From BOG-908 sp964242595 (lineage in GTDB: Bacteria; Pseudomonadota; Alphaproteobacteria; Acetobacterales; Acetobacteraceae): a stretch of DNA of 64,000 nucleotides. A program made the translations under genes and the position numbers. The stretch covers positions 1-64,000 of the forward strand of contig CAXTBC010000015.1 of NCBI GenBank assembly GCA_964242595.1. Reading direction: 5' to 3'. This document shows positions 52,714 to 61,061 of the stretch, piece by piece (the first letter of the stretch is position 1; every line of letters starts with the position of its first letter). The notes beneath the pieces are model-generated. The model saw nothing but the letters and a program-made list of their open reading frames with translations, searched no databases and was not told the origin of the DNA.

Positions 52714-54801
52714 ATGGCCTTGGTGTCCAGACCTCTCCCTGGAGAGAGCGTCCACGGCTACCTGCGCCGCCTGGCCATCGACAACGGCCACTCCCGCCTC
52801 AACGTCTTCTTGGCGGCCATCGGCGTGAGCGGCAACCGCGGGCCGCGCAGCGGGAACGCATTCTGGGCGAGCCTCGCGAAGGCGACTTGCCTGGAGACTT
52901 CTGCGTTCGAAGCAATGCGCTGGCTGCCATGCCGCGAAGCCGGCGGCCGGACGCTGCTCACGTTCCTCGGCGGCACCTTTGCCCCGTCCTTCCTGTTTCC
53001 AAGGAATGGGCGCTTCTGCCCAGCCTGCGCGCGAGCCGGCCTCCCCGCCCTTGACCTCTGGTCACTCGCCTATGTCGTCGCGTGCCCGCTGCATCGGTGC
53101 CTGCTCGCGGAACACTGTCCCGCCTGCGGCGAAAGCTATGATGCGGCCCAGGCGACCTTCTCGACTTCATGCAGGTGCGGAACGCGCTTCGACGAAGTCG
53201 ATTCGATCGAGGCCCCGCAGGCAGCCATCGACCTGGCGCACCACGTCGCCAGCAAGCTGGGGACGCAGCACGCTGCCGGAGCTGGTAGTGGCGACGTAAG
53301 CAATACAGTTCCGGCGCCCTTCGCGGACCTGGGCCCAAACGACTACCTCGCCTACGTCGACGTCCTCGGAAAGGCGGCCACGACGCTGGCCGTGGACGAC
53401 AAGCCGGGTCAGGGAACGCGCTACGGCTTCGGAGACATGGGCTCGCAACCCGCCACGGCCACGGCAGTGGACCGGATTGAAGCGGCGGCGGCACTCATGA
53501 CGGCCTGGCCTGAAGCCTTCGAGCGCTTGTTCGAGGAGGTGGCAGCGCGTCCGGGGAAGGACGGCGTGCCGGCCACGCCGTTCGCGACCAAGATCGGACG
53601 CATGCTCCGTATGCCGCCGCGGGGCTCTGACGGGCTGCCGCTGCCGCTAATCTGCGAGGCCGTCGACCGCTATCGGAAACGCACGCGCGCGTTCACGCGA
53701 CGACGGAACGTCACCACCCAGAACGTCGCCGCGCTCCGCCTCCACACGCTCTTCAACGCGTCCACTCTCGCAACCGCCGTGGGGTCATCGCAAGCGACCA
53801 AGATCCACGCCCGCGTGCTGAGGCGGGTCCTCGAGCACCTGTCCGCAGCCGAGCATGCCCTGGATATGCAGCAGCTGGTTAGCCTCGTGCGTGATCGGGC
53901 GATCGCCTGGCACGGAGAGACGGTCACGCTGGTCTCCGGGCACCGCGCGGCCGAAATCCTCGAGGGGTCGAGCAAGGCGACGCTCTCAGGCTGGGAGCAC
54001 CCGTCCCTCCTGCCGCGGGAGGGACTGCTGCATGGCATCCGCTTCGACGAGAAGCCGTCATACCGGATGGCGGACGTGCAAATTGCGCTGGCCCGAATGC
54101 AAGCAGTCGCGAGGAAGGTCGCCTCGACGGAGGGGCTCGTGCCGTTGGTGTCCATCGGGATGCGGGCCGCCGGGCTGCGCACCTGGTACACGAAGACGCA
54201 TGTCCTCACCGACGTCATGGCCGGCAGGGTCCCGGTCGCGGCGCTCCTGGACGAGCCGCGGCTCAAGGACCTCTTCGTCGACCTGGAAAGACTGGCGGCA
54301 GCCAGCGCAGCCAGCAATCCGTCGCTGACGTGCGGCGCCGCCGACTTCGTGGCGCTGGCGCGCTGCAATGAGGCCGTCCGCCATCGCTTCGGCGGTGGAG
54401 CTACGTTCTCGCTGGAAGAATGCCGGTGGCTCGTACGCGCGGGCCTGGTCCGCGTTGAACTGGAGAAGACCATCGTCAAGAACCGGTCGAGGCCGGCCGT
54501 GACGCGCTTGTATCATTTGGGCGACATGACTGAGATCGCTCGGCGGCGCAGCGATGGCCAGTCGACGAAAGCCGAGGCGGCCATGCTCGCCGAGACGTGC
54601 GACGCCTCGGCGGCGCTCGCCGCCGCGCGGAGCGAGGGAGGGTCGTTGAGGCAAGCCGCCCGCCGCCTGACGGCCGCCGGATACGCCACCCCGAACGGCG
54701 CGCCGTGGTCCCACGCGAGCGTGGCCAAGGCAATCTCCGCATTGGACACAGGCGGCGTAGTCCAAGCCAAACGGCTCGCGCGACCGGCAGCGGACGCGTG
54801 A
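52714..54801 (+). CDS. tniQ: TniQ/TnsD-like target selector
   Basis: A 695-residue TniQ-family protein. The N-terminal signature PLPGESVHGYLRRLAIDNGH is followed by two zinc-binding groups (FCPACARAG with VVACPLHRCLLAEHCPACGE, then SCRCG). The long C-terminal region with several helix-turn-helix-like stretches is as in TnsD, which reads a specific chromosomal site; short TniQ proteins lack it. It follows tnsC by 57 nt on the same strand. It shares its whole layout with the next gene. Confidence 0.88.
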   Translation: MALVSRPLPGESVHGYLRRLAIDNGHSRLNVFLAAIGVSGNRGPRSGNAFWASLAKATCLETSAFEAMRWLPCREAGGRTLLTFLGGTFAPSFLFPRNGRFCPACARAGLPALDLWSLAYVVACPLHRCLLAEHCPACGESYDAAQATFSTSCRCGTRFDEVDSIEAPQAAIDLAHHVASKLGTQHAAGAGSGDVSNTVPAPFADLGPNDYLAYVDVLGKAATTLAVDDKPGQGTRYGFGDMGSQPATATAVDRIEAAAALMTAWPEAFERLFEEVAARPGKDGVPATPFATKIGRMLRMPPRGSDGLPLPLICEAVDRYRKRTRAFTRRRNVTTQNVAALRLHTLFNASTLATAVGSSQATKIHARVLRRVLEHLSAAEHALDMQQLVSLVRDRAIAWHGETVTLVSGHRAAEILEGSSKATLSGWEHPSLLPREGLLHGIRFDEKPSYRMADVQIALARMQAVARKVASTEGLVPLVSIGMRAAGLRTWYTKTHVLTDVMAGRVPVAALLDEPRLKDLFVDLERLAAASAASNPSLTCGAADFVALARCNEAVRHRFGGGATFSLEECRWLVRAGLVRVELEKTIVKNRSRPAVTRLYHLGDMTEIARRRSDGQSTKAEAAMLAETCDASAALAAARSEGGSLRQAARRLTAAGYATPNGAPWSHASVAKAISALDTGGVVQAKRLARPAADA

Positions 54802-54841
54802 TGCCGCGCCCTACGGCGCCGAAGGCGACCAGCAACCAGCC

Positions 54842-56977
54842 TCAGGGAGCCGGCTTGCGTGCTATCGCCGGAACCTTTGTGCCCGGCGGCTGAGCCAGGG
54901 CCTTGAACACTGCCCCGTGGGGCCAAGGCATGCCGCGGACCGTGAACACGCCGCGACGGGACAGCTCAAGGCATATCGCACGGGTCGGGAGCCCCGTTGC
55001 CCGAAGTTCGCGGATGAGGGGGCCTGCGTCGTGAGGCTCGCCGAATGCCTGCGCCTCTGCCGCCGACAGAGATCCTGCCACCCGGCGAGCCGCGATGGCT
55101 GCCGCCTGCTCGACGCAGTAACGTTGATGGCTCGCCACCTGCACGCCGCGGCCAGGCGTTCCCTTGACGACCTCCGCGCGCACGAGCCCCGCGTTCACCA
55201 AGCGATGGAGTTCGTTCGCCGTCAGCGCCGCTCCAGCGCCGTGGCGGGAGGCCAGCAGCTCGTTGAGCCGCCGGTCCGCCAAATAGCCCGTGGCGCCAGC
55301 CGCCGGATCCGCGCGCGCCTCGGCCGCCATTGCCTCGATGTCACGGATGTCTACGAGGAGATCCCCCAGCTTGGGATGCTCAAAGAGGCTGTAGACTGCG
55401 ACCTCAGCCCGGAAAAGCCGCAGCAGGAGGTCCGTCTTCGTCATCCACGTGCTCCTGACATGGTGGCGCAGCGCGGACGAGACCAGCGGCGACAGCCCAT
55501 GCCCGTCGCCGTGGCGCCGAGCGAGCACGCGCATGCGGGCTAGCGCGCCCTCAACTTCGGCAGCCGAGTAGAAGCTGCCTTTGCCCCTCAGGTCTTCTAG
55601 GCGAGGGTCTACTTGCAGCAGGTCGGGATGATCCCAGCCAGAGAGCCTGTTGTGATCTTGGCCGCCCTCCACCGCATGCTTGGCCTCCAGCGGGCTCAAC
55701 GACGATTGCGCCTCTTCGTGCAACGAAAGAGCGCGCGCGCGCACCAGGCCAGCAAGGATGTCGACGTCGGCGGTGGCGCGTTCGGCCGCGGAGAGGAGTC
55801 CCAGGACCCTCGCCAGCACGCGGCCGTGATAAGGCTGCCCCTTCGGGGCGCCGACGGCACGGGCAAGGTCGGCAGCGTTGAATGCGGAATGCAGCCTCTT
55901 CGCGACGACGTCGGAGGTCGTAAGGTTGCGGCGCCGCCGCCGCGTGCGTCCTGATCGCCGGCCCCAATAGGCGTCGACGGCGCTGACGATCATGGCGAGC
56001 GGCAGGCCGTCCTGCCCTCGCATGGGATGGCGGAGGGAGCGGCCGAGCGCCGTGGAGAAAGCCTGCTCGAAGCTGCTGTCCTCGTCGGCAGGACGCCCCC
56101 GGCCATCGAGCTCCCCAAGTAACGCGTAGAAGCTCGTCGGCCAATCCACCATCATGGACTCCGCCCCGGAAAGGAGTGACAGCGTGTCGGCGATCGATGG
56201 CTGGCGGGAGATGCGGCCACGCCCGTAGTTCCTGGCCTTCGGGTTCACCGCGGCATCCTCGGCGTTGGTCGTCGTGGCCGCCGACCCGAGCACCTGCAGG
56301 TATGCGACGTAGTCATTCAGGCCCAGGCCCTCGAACGCGGGTGGGATCGTGGCAGATGCTTTCGGCCGGGCGGCACCAATCGCCAACACCTCGCCGACGA
56401 GCGTCGCGAGGTTGGCGGCTGCCGCGAGGGCGAAGTGCGGGGCCTCGGCAGGCTCCGCATCGTTTAGCGCTCCGCCGCAGACGCACCCGTCCATCACGCC
56501 GACCGCCGTAGGGGAGAACAGGCGGCCGCAGCGAGGGCACGTATCCACCAGCATCGTCCCGTGCCGGGGACAGGCCACCACGTGCGCCAAGGCCCAGAAG
56601 TCACGACGGATGCCATCCTCGCGGAGGCAGGCCGGGCAGACGCGCATGCTGACGGCATGCACGAACGCCGGCGCCAGCAAGTGACCGAGGAACGTAGTCC
56701 GGACGCCGGCGTCCGTCCGCGTGGCCTGCCATCGCATCGGCGCCAGTTCCGACGAACTTCTCCGGGTGCAGGCCGAAAGACGCGACCAGTAGACGTCCGC
56801 GCTCCCTGGCCCGAAGCCCCCAGCAAGGCCGAGGGGCTGCAGGAAGGTCGTGAGCGTGGCATGTCCGTTCGAACGCGCCAGGCGGCGGACGTAGCCATGG
56901 ACGCTCTCGCCCGGCACAGGCGCCGGGGAGACCGCGAGCTGGGGCACGCGGCTGGAAGTTCGGGAACCACGTCTCAT
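54842..56977 (-). CDS. tniQ2: second TniQ/TnsD-like protein, opposite strand
   Basis: A 711-residue paralogue of the preceding protein. It shares APVPGESVHGYVRRLARSNG, the zinc groups (VCPACLRED with VVACPRHGTMLVDTCPRCG, then CVCGG), LNDYVAYLQVLGSAATT versus NDYLAYVDVLGKAATT, and the same C-terminal layout, yet is well diverged. It is convergent with tniQ and nearest to the right end. ATG 56977 is chosen; GTG 57004 is also possible. Two full-length TniQ proteins suggest two target choices. Confidence 0.85.
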   Translation of the reverse strand: MRRGSRTSSRVPQLAVSPAPVPGESVHGYVRRLARSNGHATLTTFLQPLGLAGGFGPGSADVYWSRLSACTRRSSSELAPMRWQATRTDAGVRTTFLGHLLAPAFVHAVSMRVCPACLREDGIRRDFWALAHVVACPRHGTMLVDTCPRCGRLFSPTAVGVMDGCVCGGALNDAEPAEAPHFALAAAANLATLVGEVLAIGAARPKASATIPPAFEGLGLNDYVAYLQVLGSAATTTNAEDAAVNPKARNYGRGRISRQPSIADTLSLLSGAESMMVDWPTSFYALLGELDGRGRPADEDSSFEQAFSTALGRSLRHPMRGQDGLPLAMIVSAVDAYWGRRSGRTRRRRRNLTTSDVVAKRLHSAFNAADLARAVGAPKGQPYHGRVLARVLGLLSAAERATADVDILAGLVRARALSLHEEAQSSLSPLEAKHAVEGGQDHNRLSGWDHPDLLQVDPRLEDLRGKGSFYSAAEVEGALARMRVLARRHGDGHGLSPLVSSALRHHVRSTWMTKTDLLLRLFRAEVAVYSLFEHPKLGDLLVDIRDIEAMAAEARADPAAGATGYLADRRLNELLASRHGAGAALTANELHRLVNAGLVRAEVVKGTPGRGVQVASHQRYCVEQAAAIAARRVAGSLSAAEAQAFGEPHDAGPLIRELRATGLPTRAICLELSRRGVFTVRGMPWPHGAVFKALAQPPGTKVPAIARKPAP

Positions 56978-57163
56978 GCGCCACCGGGCCAGGAACGCCC
57001 GCACAGTGCCATGTCAAATCGAGTCGGGAGCGGACCGCGAAAGCCCGATGGCGGTGGCGACGTCCACCAGCTGGAGTTATGATGATGGGGGACGGGCGTT
57101 GTTAAGCCTGATTCGAGCCTTCGAAATTACATGCGGAACAGACGCTTACGTAGGGGCGGCGGG

Positions 57164-57300
57164 AATGACACGTTATGGGTAGAGGCCGCACGAGAATGAC
57201 AGCTTATTGGGTTCACCGTTGCGCAATACGCATCGTTGGTTATAGGTACAACTCGTTGTTCGCGTTGGACATCCATTGACGCTTTATGGGTGAACACACA
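57164..57300. repeat. right transposon end with TnsB-type binding repeats
   Basis: Copies AATGACACGTTATGGG (57164-57179), AATGACAGCTTATTGGG (57195-57211) and the terminal repeat 57273-57300 (CCATTGACGCTTTATGGG then TGAACACACA), all in one direction. A more diverged copy may lie near 57137. Fewer and more degenerate repeats than at the left end give the two ends an asymmetric layout, as in Tn7. Confidence 0.85.
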
Positions 57301-57305
57301 GACGC
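57301..57305. repeat. right target-site duplication GACGC
   Basis: Identical to 24871-24875 and directly next to the terminal CACACA. Joining the two flanks through one GACGC gives a 28-nt spacer between the rnhA and SDR stop codons, the likely empty site. Confidence 0.9.
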
Positions 57306-57327
57306 GACGGCCGACGGCCTTGCGACA

Positions 57328-58380
57328 TCAAAGGCGGGAGATCAGTCCCGCCAGCCGTGCCGCGACGGTCACCGGGCCTGGCGTGCGTGTTGCCCGGGTC
57401 CGCAGGACGGTAGCGGCGCCGAGCGCGGCCTGTACGCCGATCAGGCCGAGGAAAAGCATGCCGGCCGCGACAGCATCGGCCTGGCGGCTGCTGTAGATGT
57501 CGCGGCTGGTCTTGGCCTCGGCGTCGAAGCGTCCCCTGGCACCTTGAGTGGCACCTGGAGCCGGTTCGAACAGGTTGCCGTCGCTGATGGGCGCCGGTAC
57601 GACGTCGAGCTGGGCGCTGTAGGCTTTGGTCGCGAGCACCTTGTCCATGACCCCGGGCGCCAGCCTGGCCGCCAGGATCGTCGGCGGCGTCGAGCTGCCG
57701 ACGAAGACGTCGCGGCGCCGGTGCGTCGCCGCGAACACGATTGCCTCGGCCGCCACCTCCGGCTGGTAGGGCGCGGGCGCCCTGGCCTTCTGGCCGGTCT
57801 TGTTGCGTGCCCAGTCGAACTGCGGCGTGTTGACCGCCGGCAGGTGCACCATCGTCAGGTGGACGGCGCTGCGGTCATGGATCAACTCGGACCGCAGGGC
57901 CTCGGTGAAGCCGCGCAGGGCGAATTTGGCACCGCAGTAGGCCCCTTGCACCGGCATCGCGCGCCAGGCGAGCACCGAGCTGACCTGAACGATGGTGCCC
58001 GATTTCATGCGCTTGAGCGCGGTCATCGTGCCGTTGACCGAACCGAGATAGGTGACTTCCGTCACACGGCGGACTTCCGCCTGGTCCATGCCCTGAATCG
58101 GCGAGTAGACCGTCGCCATTGCGTTGTTGACCCAGACGGTGACCGGGCCGAGCGCTGCGGCGAGCGTGTCGGCCGCCGCTTCGAGGGCCGCCGCGTCCGC
58201 CACGTCCGCCGGCACCGTGTGCACACGCGCCCCGGCCGCCTCGAGCTCGGCGCGTGCCGCGTCCAGGCGCTCCTGGCCGCGTGCTATCAAGCCGACCGCG
58301 TAACCCTTTTGGGCAAAGGCCAGGGCTGCCGCCCGTCCAATCCCCGCGCTGCCTCCGGTGATGACGACGACCTGACCCAT
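57328..58380 (-). CDS. short-chain dehydrogenase/reductase family protein
   Basis: A 350-residue SDR enzyme. The NAD(P)-binding loop is VITGGSAGIGRAAALAFA; NNAMATVY, VSSVLAW and YCGAK supply the Asn, Ser, Tyr and Lys of the active site. The C-terminal extension of about 100 residues beyond the core ends in a hydrophobic helix (AAGMLFLGLIGVQAALGAAT), so it may be membrane-associated. GGGAG precedes ATG 58380. Substrate unknown. Its 3' end lies 22 nt from the transposon's target duplication. Confidence 0.88.
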   Translation of the reverse strand: MGQVVVITGGSAGIGRAAALAFAQKGYAVGLIARGQERLDAARAELEAAGARVHTVPADVADAAALEAAADTLAAALGPVTVWVNNAMATVYSPIQGMDQAEVRRVTEVTYLGSVNGTMTALKRMKSGTIVQVSSVLAWRAMPVQGAYCGAKFALRGFTEALRSELIHDRSAVHLTMVHLPAVNTPQFDWARNKTGQKARAPAPYQPEVAAEAIVFAATHRRRDVFVGSSTPPTILAARLAPGVMDKVLATKAYSAQLDVVPAPISDGNLFEPAPGATQGARGRFDAEAKTSRDIYSSRQADAVAAGMLFLGLIGVQAALGAATVLRTRATRTPGPVTVAARLAGLISRL

Positions 58381-58441
58381 GCGTAACTCCCTGCGTTCTC
58401 TCGCAGGTGGGGGCACTGGGGCGGAGCGCCAGGACAGGAAA

Positions 58442-58576
58442 AGGAAGCATGGGGCTCTGCCCCAAACCCCGCTGGGTCTTGAAGCCCCAGACCCCCAATC
58501 TGTTTGGCGTCCTTCAACGAACAGGTTTTAAGGACTTGTCCTCAGCGGGGTCCAGGGGCAGAGCCCCTGGCCTTAC
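58442..58576. repeat. GC-rich inverted-repeat element (GGGGCTCTGCCCC type)
   Basis: Starts AAGCATGGGGCTCTGCCCC and ends GGGGCAGAGCCCCTGGCCTT, with the internal AAGGACTTGTCCTCAGCGGG, matching the copy at 11627-11760 part by part. The outer ends are complementary over about 13 bp. It separates the SDR gene from groEL. Confidence 0.75.
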
Positions 58577-58602
58577 TTACGGCAGCAATCACCACCCGCG
58601 CC

Positions 58603-58637
58603 AAAACAGAAAAGGCCGGGAGATCGCTCTCCCGGCC
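58603..58637 (-). terminator. intrinsic terminator of groES-groEL
   Basis: On the minus strand GGCCGGGAGA-GCGA-TCTCCCGGCC (10-bp stem, 4-nt loop) is followed by TTTTCTGTTTT, a standard Rho-independent terminator about 30 nt after the groEL stop codon. Confidence 0.88.
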
Positions 58638-58665
58638 CGTCCTGCACTCACTCAGGCGCGTGGGT

Positions 58666-60324
58666 TTAGAAGTCCATCCCGCCCATGCCGCCGCCCATGC
58701 CGCCCATGCCGCCACCGCCGCCGCCCATTGGCGCCGGGTTCTTCTCGGGACGCTCGGCCACCATCGCCTCGGTGGTGATCATCAGCGACGCGATGGAGGC
58801 TGCGTGCTGCAGCGCGCTGCGCACGACCTTCGTCGGGTCGATGATGCCGGCGGCAACCAGGTCCTTGTACTCGCCTGTCTGCGCGTCGAAGCCGAAATTG
58901 TACTCGCCGTTCTCCAGCACCTTGCCGGAAATTACCGCGCCGTCTTCGCCGGCGTTCTCGGCGATCTGGCGCATCGACGCCGTCAGCGCCTTGCGCACCA
59001 CTTCGATGCCGAAGCGCTGGTCGTCGTTGGCGCCCTTCAGCTCCTTCAGCACCAGGCTGGCACGCGCCAGGGCGACGCCGCCGCCAGGGACGATGCCTTC
59101 CTCAACGGCCGCACGGGTCGCGTGCATCGCGTCGTCCACGCGGTCCTTGCGCTCCTTGACCTCGACCTCGGTCGCTCCGCCGACGCGGATGACGGCGACG
59201 CCGCCGGCCAGCTTGGCGAGACGCTCCTGCAGCTTCTCACGGTCGTAGTCCGACGTGGTCTCTTCCACCTGGGCGCGGATCTGCGCGCAGCGGCCCTTGA
59301 TGTCCTCGGTCTTGCCCACGCCCTCGACGATCGTGGTGTTCTCCTTCTCGATCAGCACCTTCTTGGCGCGGCCGAGCATGTCCAACGTCACGGTCTCGAG
59401 CTTGATGCCGAGGTCCTCGCTGATCACGGTGCCGCCGGTCAGGATGGCGAGATCCTCCAGCATCGCCTTGCGGCGGTCGCCGAAGCCCGGCGCCTTGACG
59501 GCCGCGACCTTCAGGCCGCCGCGGAGCTTGTTGACCACGAGCGTGGCCAGCGCCTCGCCCTCGACGTCCTCGGCGATGATCAGCAGCGGGCGTGCGGACT
59601 GCACGACGGCCTCGAGCAGCGGCAGGATGGTCTGCAGGCTGGAGAGTTTCTTCTCGTGGATGAGGATGTACGGGTCGTCGAGCTGCGCCGTCATCTTCTC
59701 GGCGTTGGTGATGAAGTACGGGCTCATGTAGCCGCGGTCGAACTGCATGCCTTCCACGACGTCCAGCTCGGTCTCGATGCCCTTGGCTTCCTCGACGGTG
59801 ATGACACCCTCGTTGCCGACCTTCTGCATCGCTTCGGCGATCATGCGGCCGATCTCGGCCTCGCCGTTGGCGCTGATCGTGCCGACCTGCGCCGTCTCGG
59901 CCTCGGTGGTGATCTTCTTGGTGCGGCTGGCGAGCTCGGCCACCACGGCGGAGACGGCCTGGTCGATGCCGCGCTTGAGGTCCATCGGGTTCATGCCGGC
60001 GGAGACGGCCTTGCCGCCCTCGCGGATGATGGCGGCGGCGAGAACGATCGCCGTCGTGGTGCCGTCGCCGGCCACGTCGTTGGTCTTGCTGGCGACTTCA
60101 CGCACCATCTGGGCGCCCATGTTCTCGAACTTGTCGGCGAGTTCGATCTCCTTGGCGACGCTGACGCCGTCCTTGGTGATGCGCGGGGCGCCGTAGCTCT
60201 TGTCCATCACCACGTTGCGGCCCTTGGGGCCGAGGGTGACCTTGACGGCATCGGCGAGGATGTCGACGCCGCGGAGCATGCGGCTGCGGGCGTCGGCGCC
60301 GAAGCGTACGTCTTTGCTGGCCAT
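58666..60324 (-). CDS. groEL: chaperonin GroEL (60 kDa)
   Basis: A 552-residue ATP-dependent folding chaperonin forming double rings with the GroES lid. VTLGPKGRNVVMDKSYGAP, DVAGDGTTTAIVLA and the Gly/Met tail (GGGGGMGGMGGG) are typical. It lies downstream of groES, with a 149-nt gap holding a GGGGCTCTGCCCC repeat, which is longer than usual. Expected to be controlled through the CIRCE element. Confidence 0.98.
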   Translation of the reverse strand: MASKDVRFGADARSRMLRGVDILADAVKVTLGPKGRNVVMDKSYGAPRITKDGVSVAKEIELADKFENMGAQMVREVASKTNDVAGDGTTTAIVLAAAIIREGGKAVSAGMNPMDLKRGIDQAVSAVVAELASRTKKITTEAETAQVGTISANGEAEIGRMIAEAMQKVGNEGVITVEEAKGIETELDVVEGMQFDRGYMSPYFITNAEKMTAQLDDPYILIHEKKLSSLQTILPLLEAVVQSARPLLIIAEDVEGEALATLVVNKLRGGLKVAAVKAPGFGDRRKAMLEDLAILTGGTVISEDLGIKLETVTLDMLGRAKKVLIEKENTTIVEGVGKTEDIKGRCAQIRAQVEETTSDYDREKLQERLAKLAGGVAVIRVGGATEVEVKERKDRVDDAMHATRAAVEEGIVPGGGVALARASLVLKELKGANDDQRFGIEVVRKALTASMRQIAENAGEDGAVISGKVLENGEYNFGFDAQTGEYKDLVAAGIIDPTKVVRSALQHAASIASLMITTEAMVAERPEKNPAPMGGGGGGMGGMGGGMGGMDF

Positions 60325-60342
60325 GTGTGTTTGTATCTTTCA

Positions 60343-60410
60343 AAAAAGGCCAGGGGCTCTGCCCCTGGACCCCGCTCGGGCCAGTCGGCCCCAGACCCCA
60401 TTACTGGGGT
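60343..60410. repeat. short GC-rich repeat inside the groES-groEL gap
   Basis: GGCCAGGGGCTCTGCCCCTG forms a perfect hairpin (CAGGGGC-TCT-GCCCCTG), followed by ACCCCGCTCGGGCC. This is the end portion of the 11627 and 58442 elements. It is transcribed within the groESL mRNA and could change the groES/groEL ratio by RNA structure or processing. Confidence 0.7.
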
Positions 60411-60473
60411 GGAGCGATTGCCACCGGGGGGTGTTCTGGGATCAAGCTTGAGGACCGGGTCCTCGTCCTGTGG

Positions 60474-60791
60474 TCAGGCGGCCTTCTGAGCCGCGTCCGA
60501 GCCCTGCTCGACCACGCCCATGATGTCGCTCTCCTTCATGATGAGCAGTTCCTGCCCATCGAGCTTCACTTCCGTGCCCGACCACTTGCCGAACAGGATG
60601 CGGTCGCCGGCCTTCACGTCCAGGGCCACGATCTCGCCGGTCTCGTTGCGGGCGCCGGCGCCGACGGCGATCACTTCGCCTTCCATCGGCTTCTCCTGGG
60701 CGGTGTCGGGGATGATGATGCCACCGCGGGTTTTCTCTTCGGCCGTGATGCGCCGAACGACCACGCGGTCGTGCAGAGGGCGGAACTTCAT
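60474..60791 (-). CDS. groES: co-chaperonin GroES (10 kDa)
   Basis: A 105-residue lid protein for GroEL. MKFRPLHDRVVVRRI at the start, the mobile loop EEKTRGGIIIPDTAQEKP and GDRILFGKWSGTEVKLDG are diagnostic. Start ATG 60791; the in-frame GTG at 60827 adds 12 residues that read as leader (TVFPTVQEEKN). CIRCE lies about 90 nt upstream. Confidence 0.97.
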   Translation of the reverse strand: MKFRPLHDRVVVRRITAEEKTRGGIIIPDTAQEKPMEGEVIAVGAGARNETGEIVALDVKAGDRILFGKWSGTEVKLDGQELLIMKESDIMGVVEQGSDAAQKAA

Positions 60792-60881
60792 GTTTTTCTC
60801 TTCCTGAACGGTTGGGAACACGGTCACGAACGGCTGCGGGCCAAGGCCCGGACCAACGCCGACCTGCGTTCTGACCGGGTG

Positions 60882-60908
60882 CTAGCACTCGGCTACGTCG
60901 AGTGCTAG
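60882..60908. promoter_or_regulatory. CIRCE operator for HrcA
   Basis: CTAGCACTC-N9-GAGTGCTAG is a perfect 9-bp inverted repeat with 9-nt spacer, one base from the consensus TTAGCACTC-N9-GAGTGCTAA at each end. HrcA represses groESL here and releases it on heat shock. Confidence 0.93.
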
Positions 60909-61061
60909 ACAAATCATGCGTGATCGAACTTGCGCCGCGCGGTATCCACCCGCTGCCGGCCATCCCTAACCGCCCCGGGCCGCGCGGCCGCTTCGCCGTC
61001 CGTAATGATTGAAGTTGGCCCCACAATCCCCAGTATGGCGGCAAGCCTTGCAGGACACCCG

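Larger units (their letters stand above)
24876..57300. mobile_element. complete Tn7-like transposon, 32.4 kb
   Basis: Bounded by 28-bp terminal inverted repeats starting TGTGTGTT (24876-24903 and 57273-57300, one mismatch), each followed by further copies of an ATTGACGCTTTATGGG-like motif, and flanked by a 5-bp duplication. It encodes TnsA-, TnsB-, TnsC- and TniQ/TnsD-like proteins plus a second TniQ, all near the right end. About 23 kb of cargo lies to the left. No Cas genes or CRISPR array were seen. The core catalytic residues of TnsA and TnsB are intact, so the element may still be active. Confidence 0.93.

Noticed and set aside
24876..57300. CRISPR-associated transposon (CAST)
   Set aside because: TnsB, TnsC and TniQ are present, but no Cas gene, no Cas12k- or Cascade-like protein and no spaced direct-repeat array were seen; the repeats at the ends are transposase sites.
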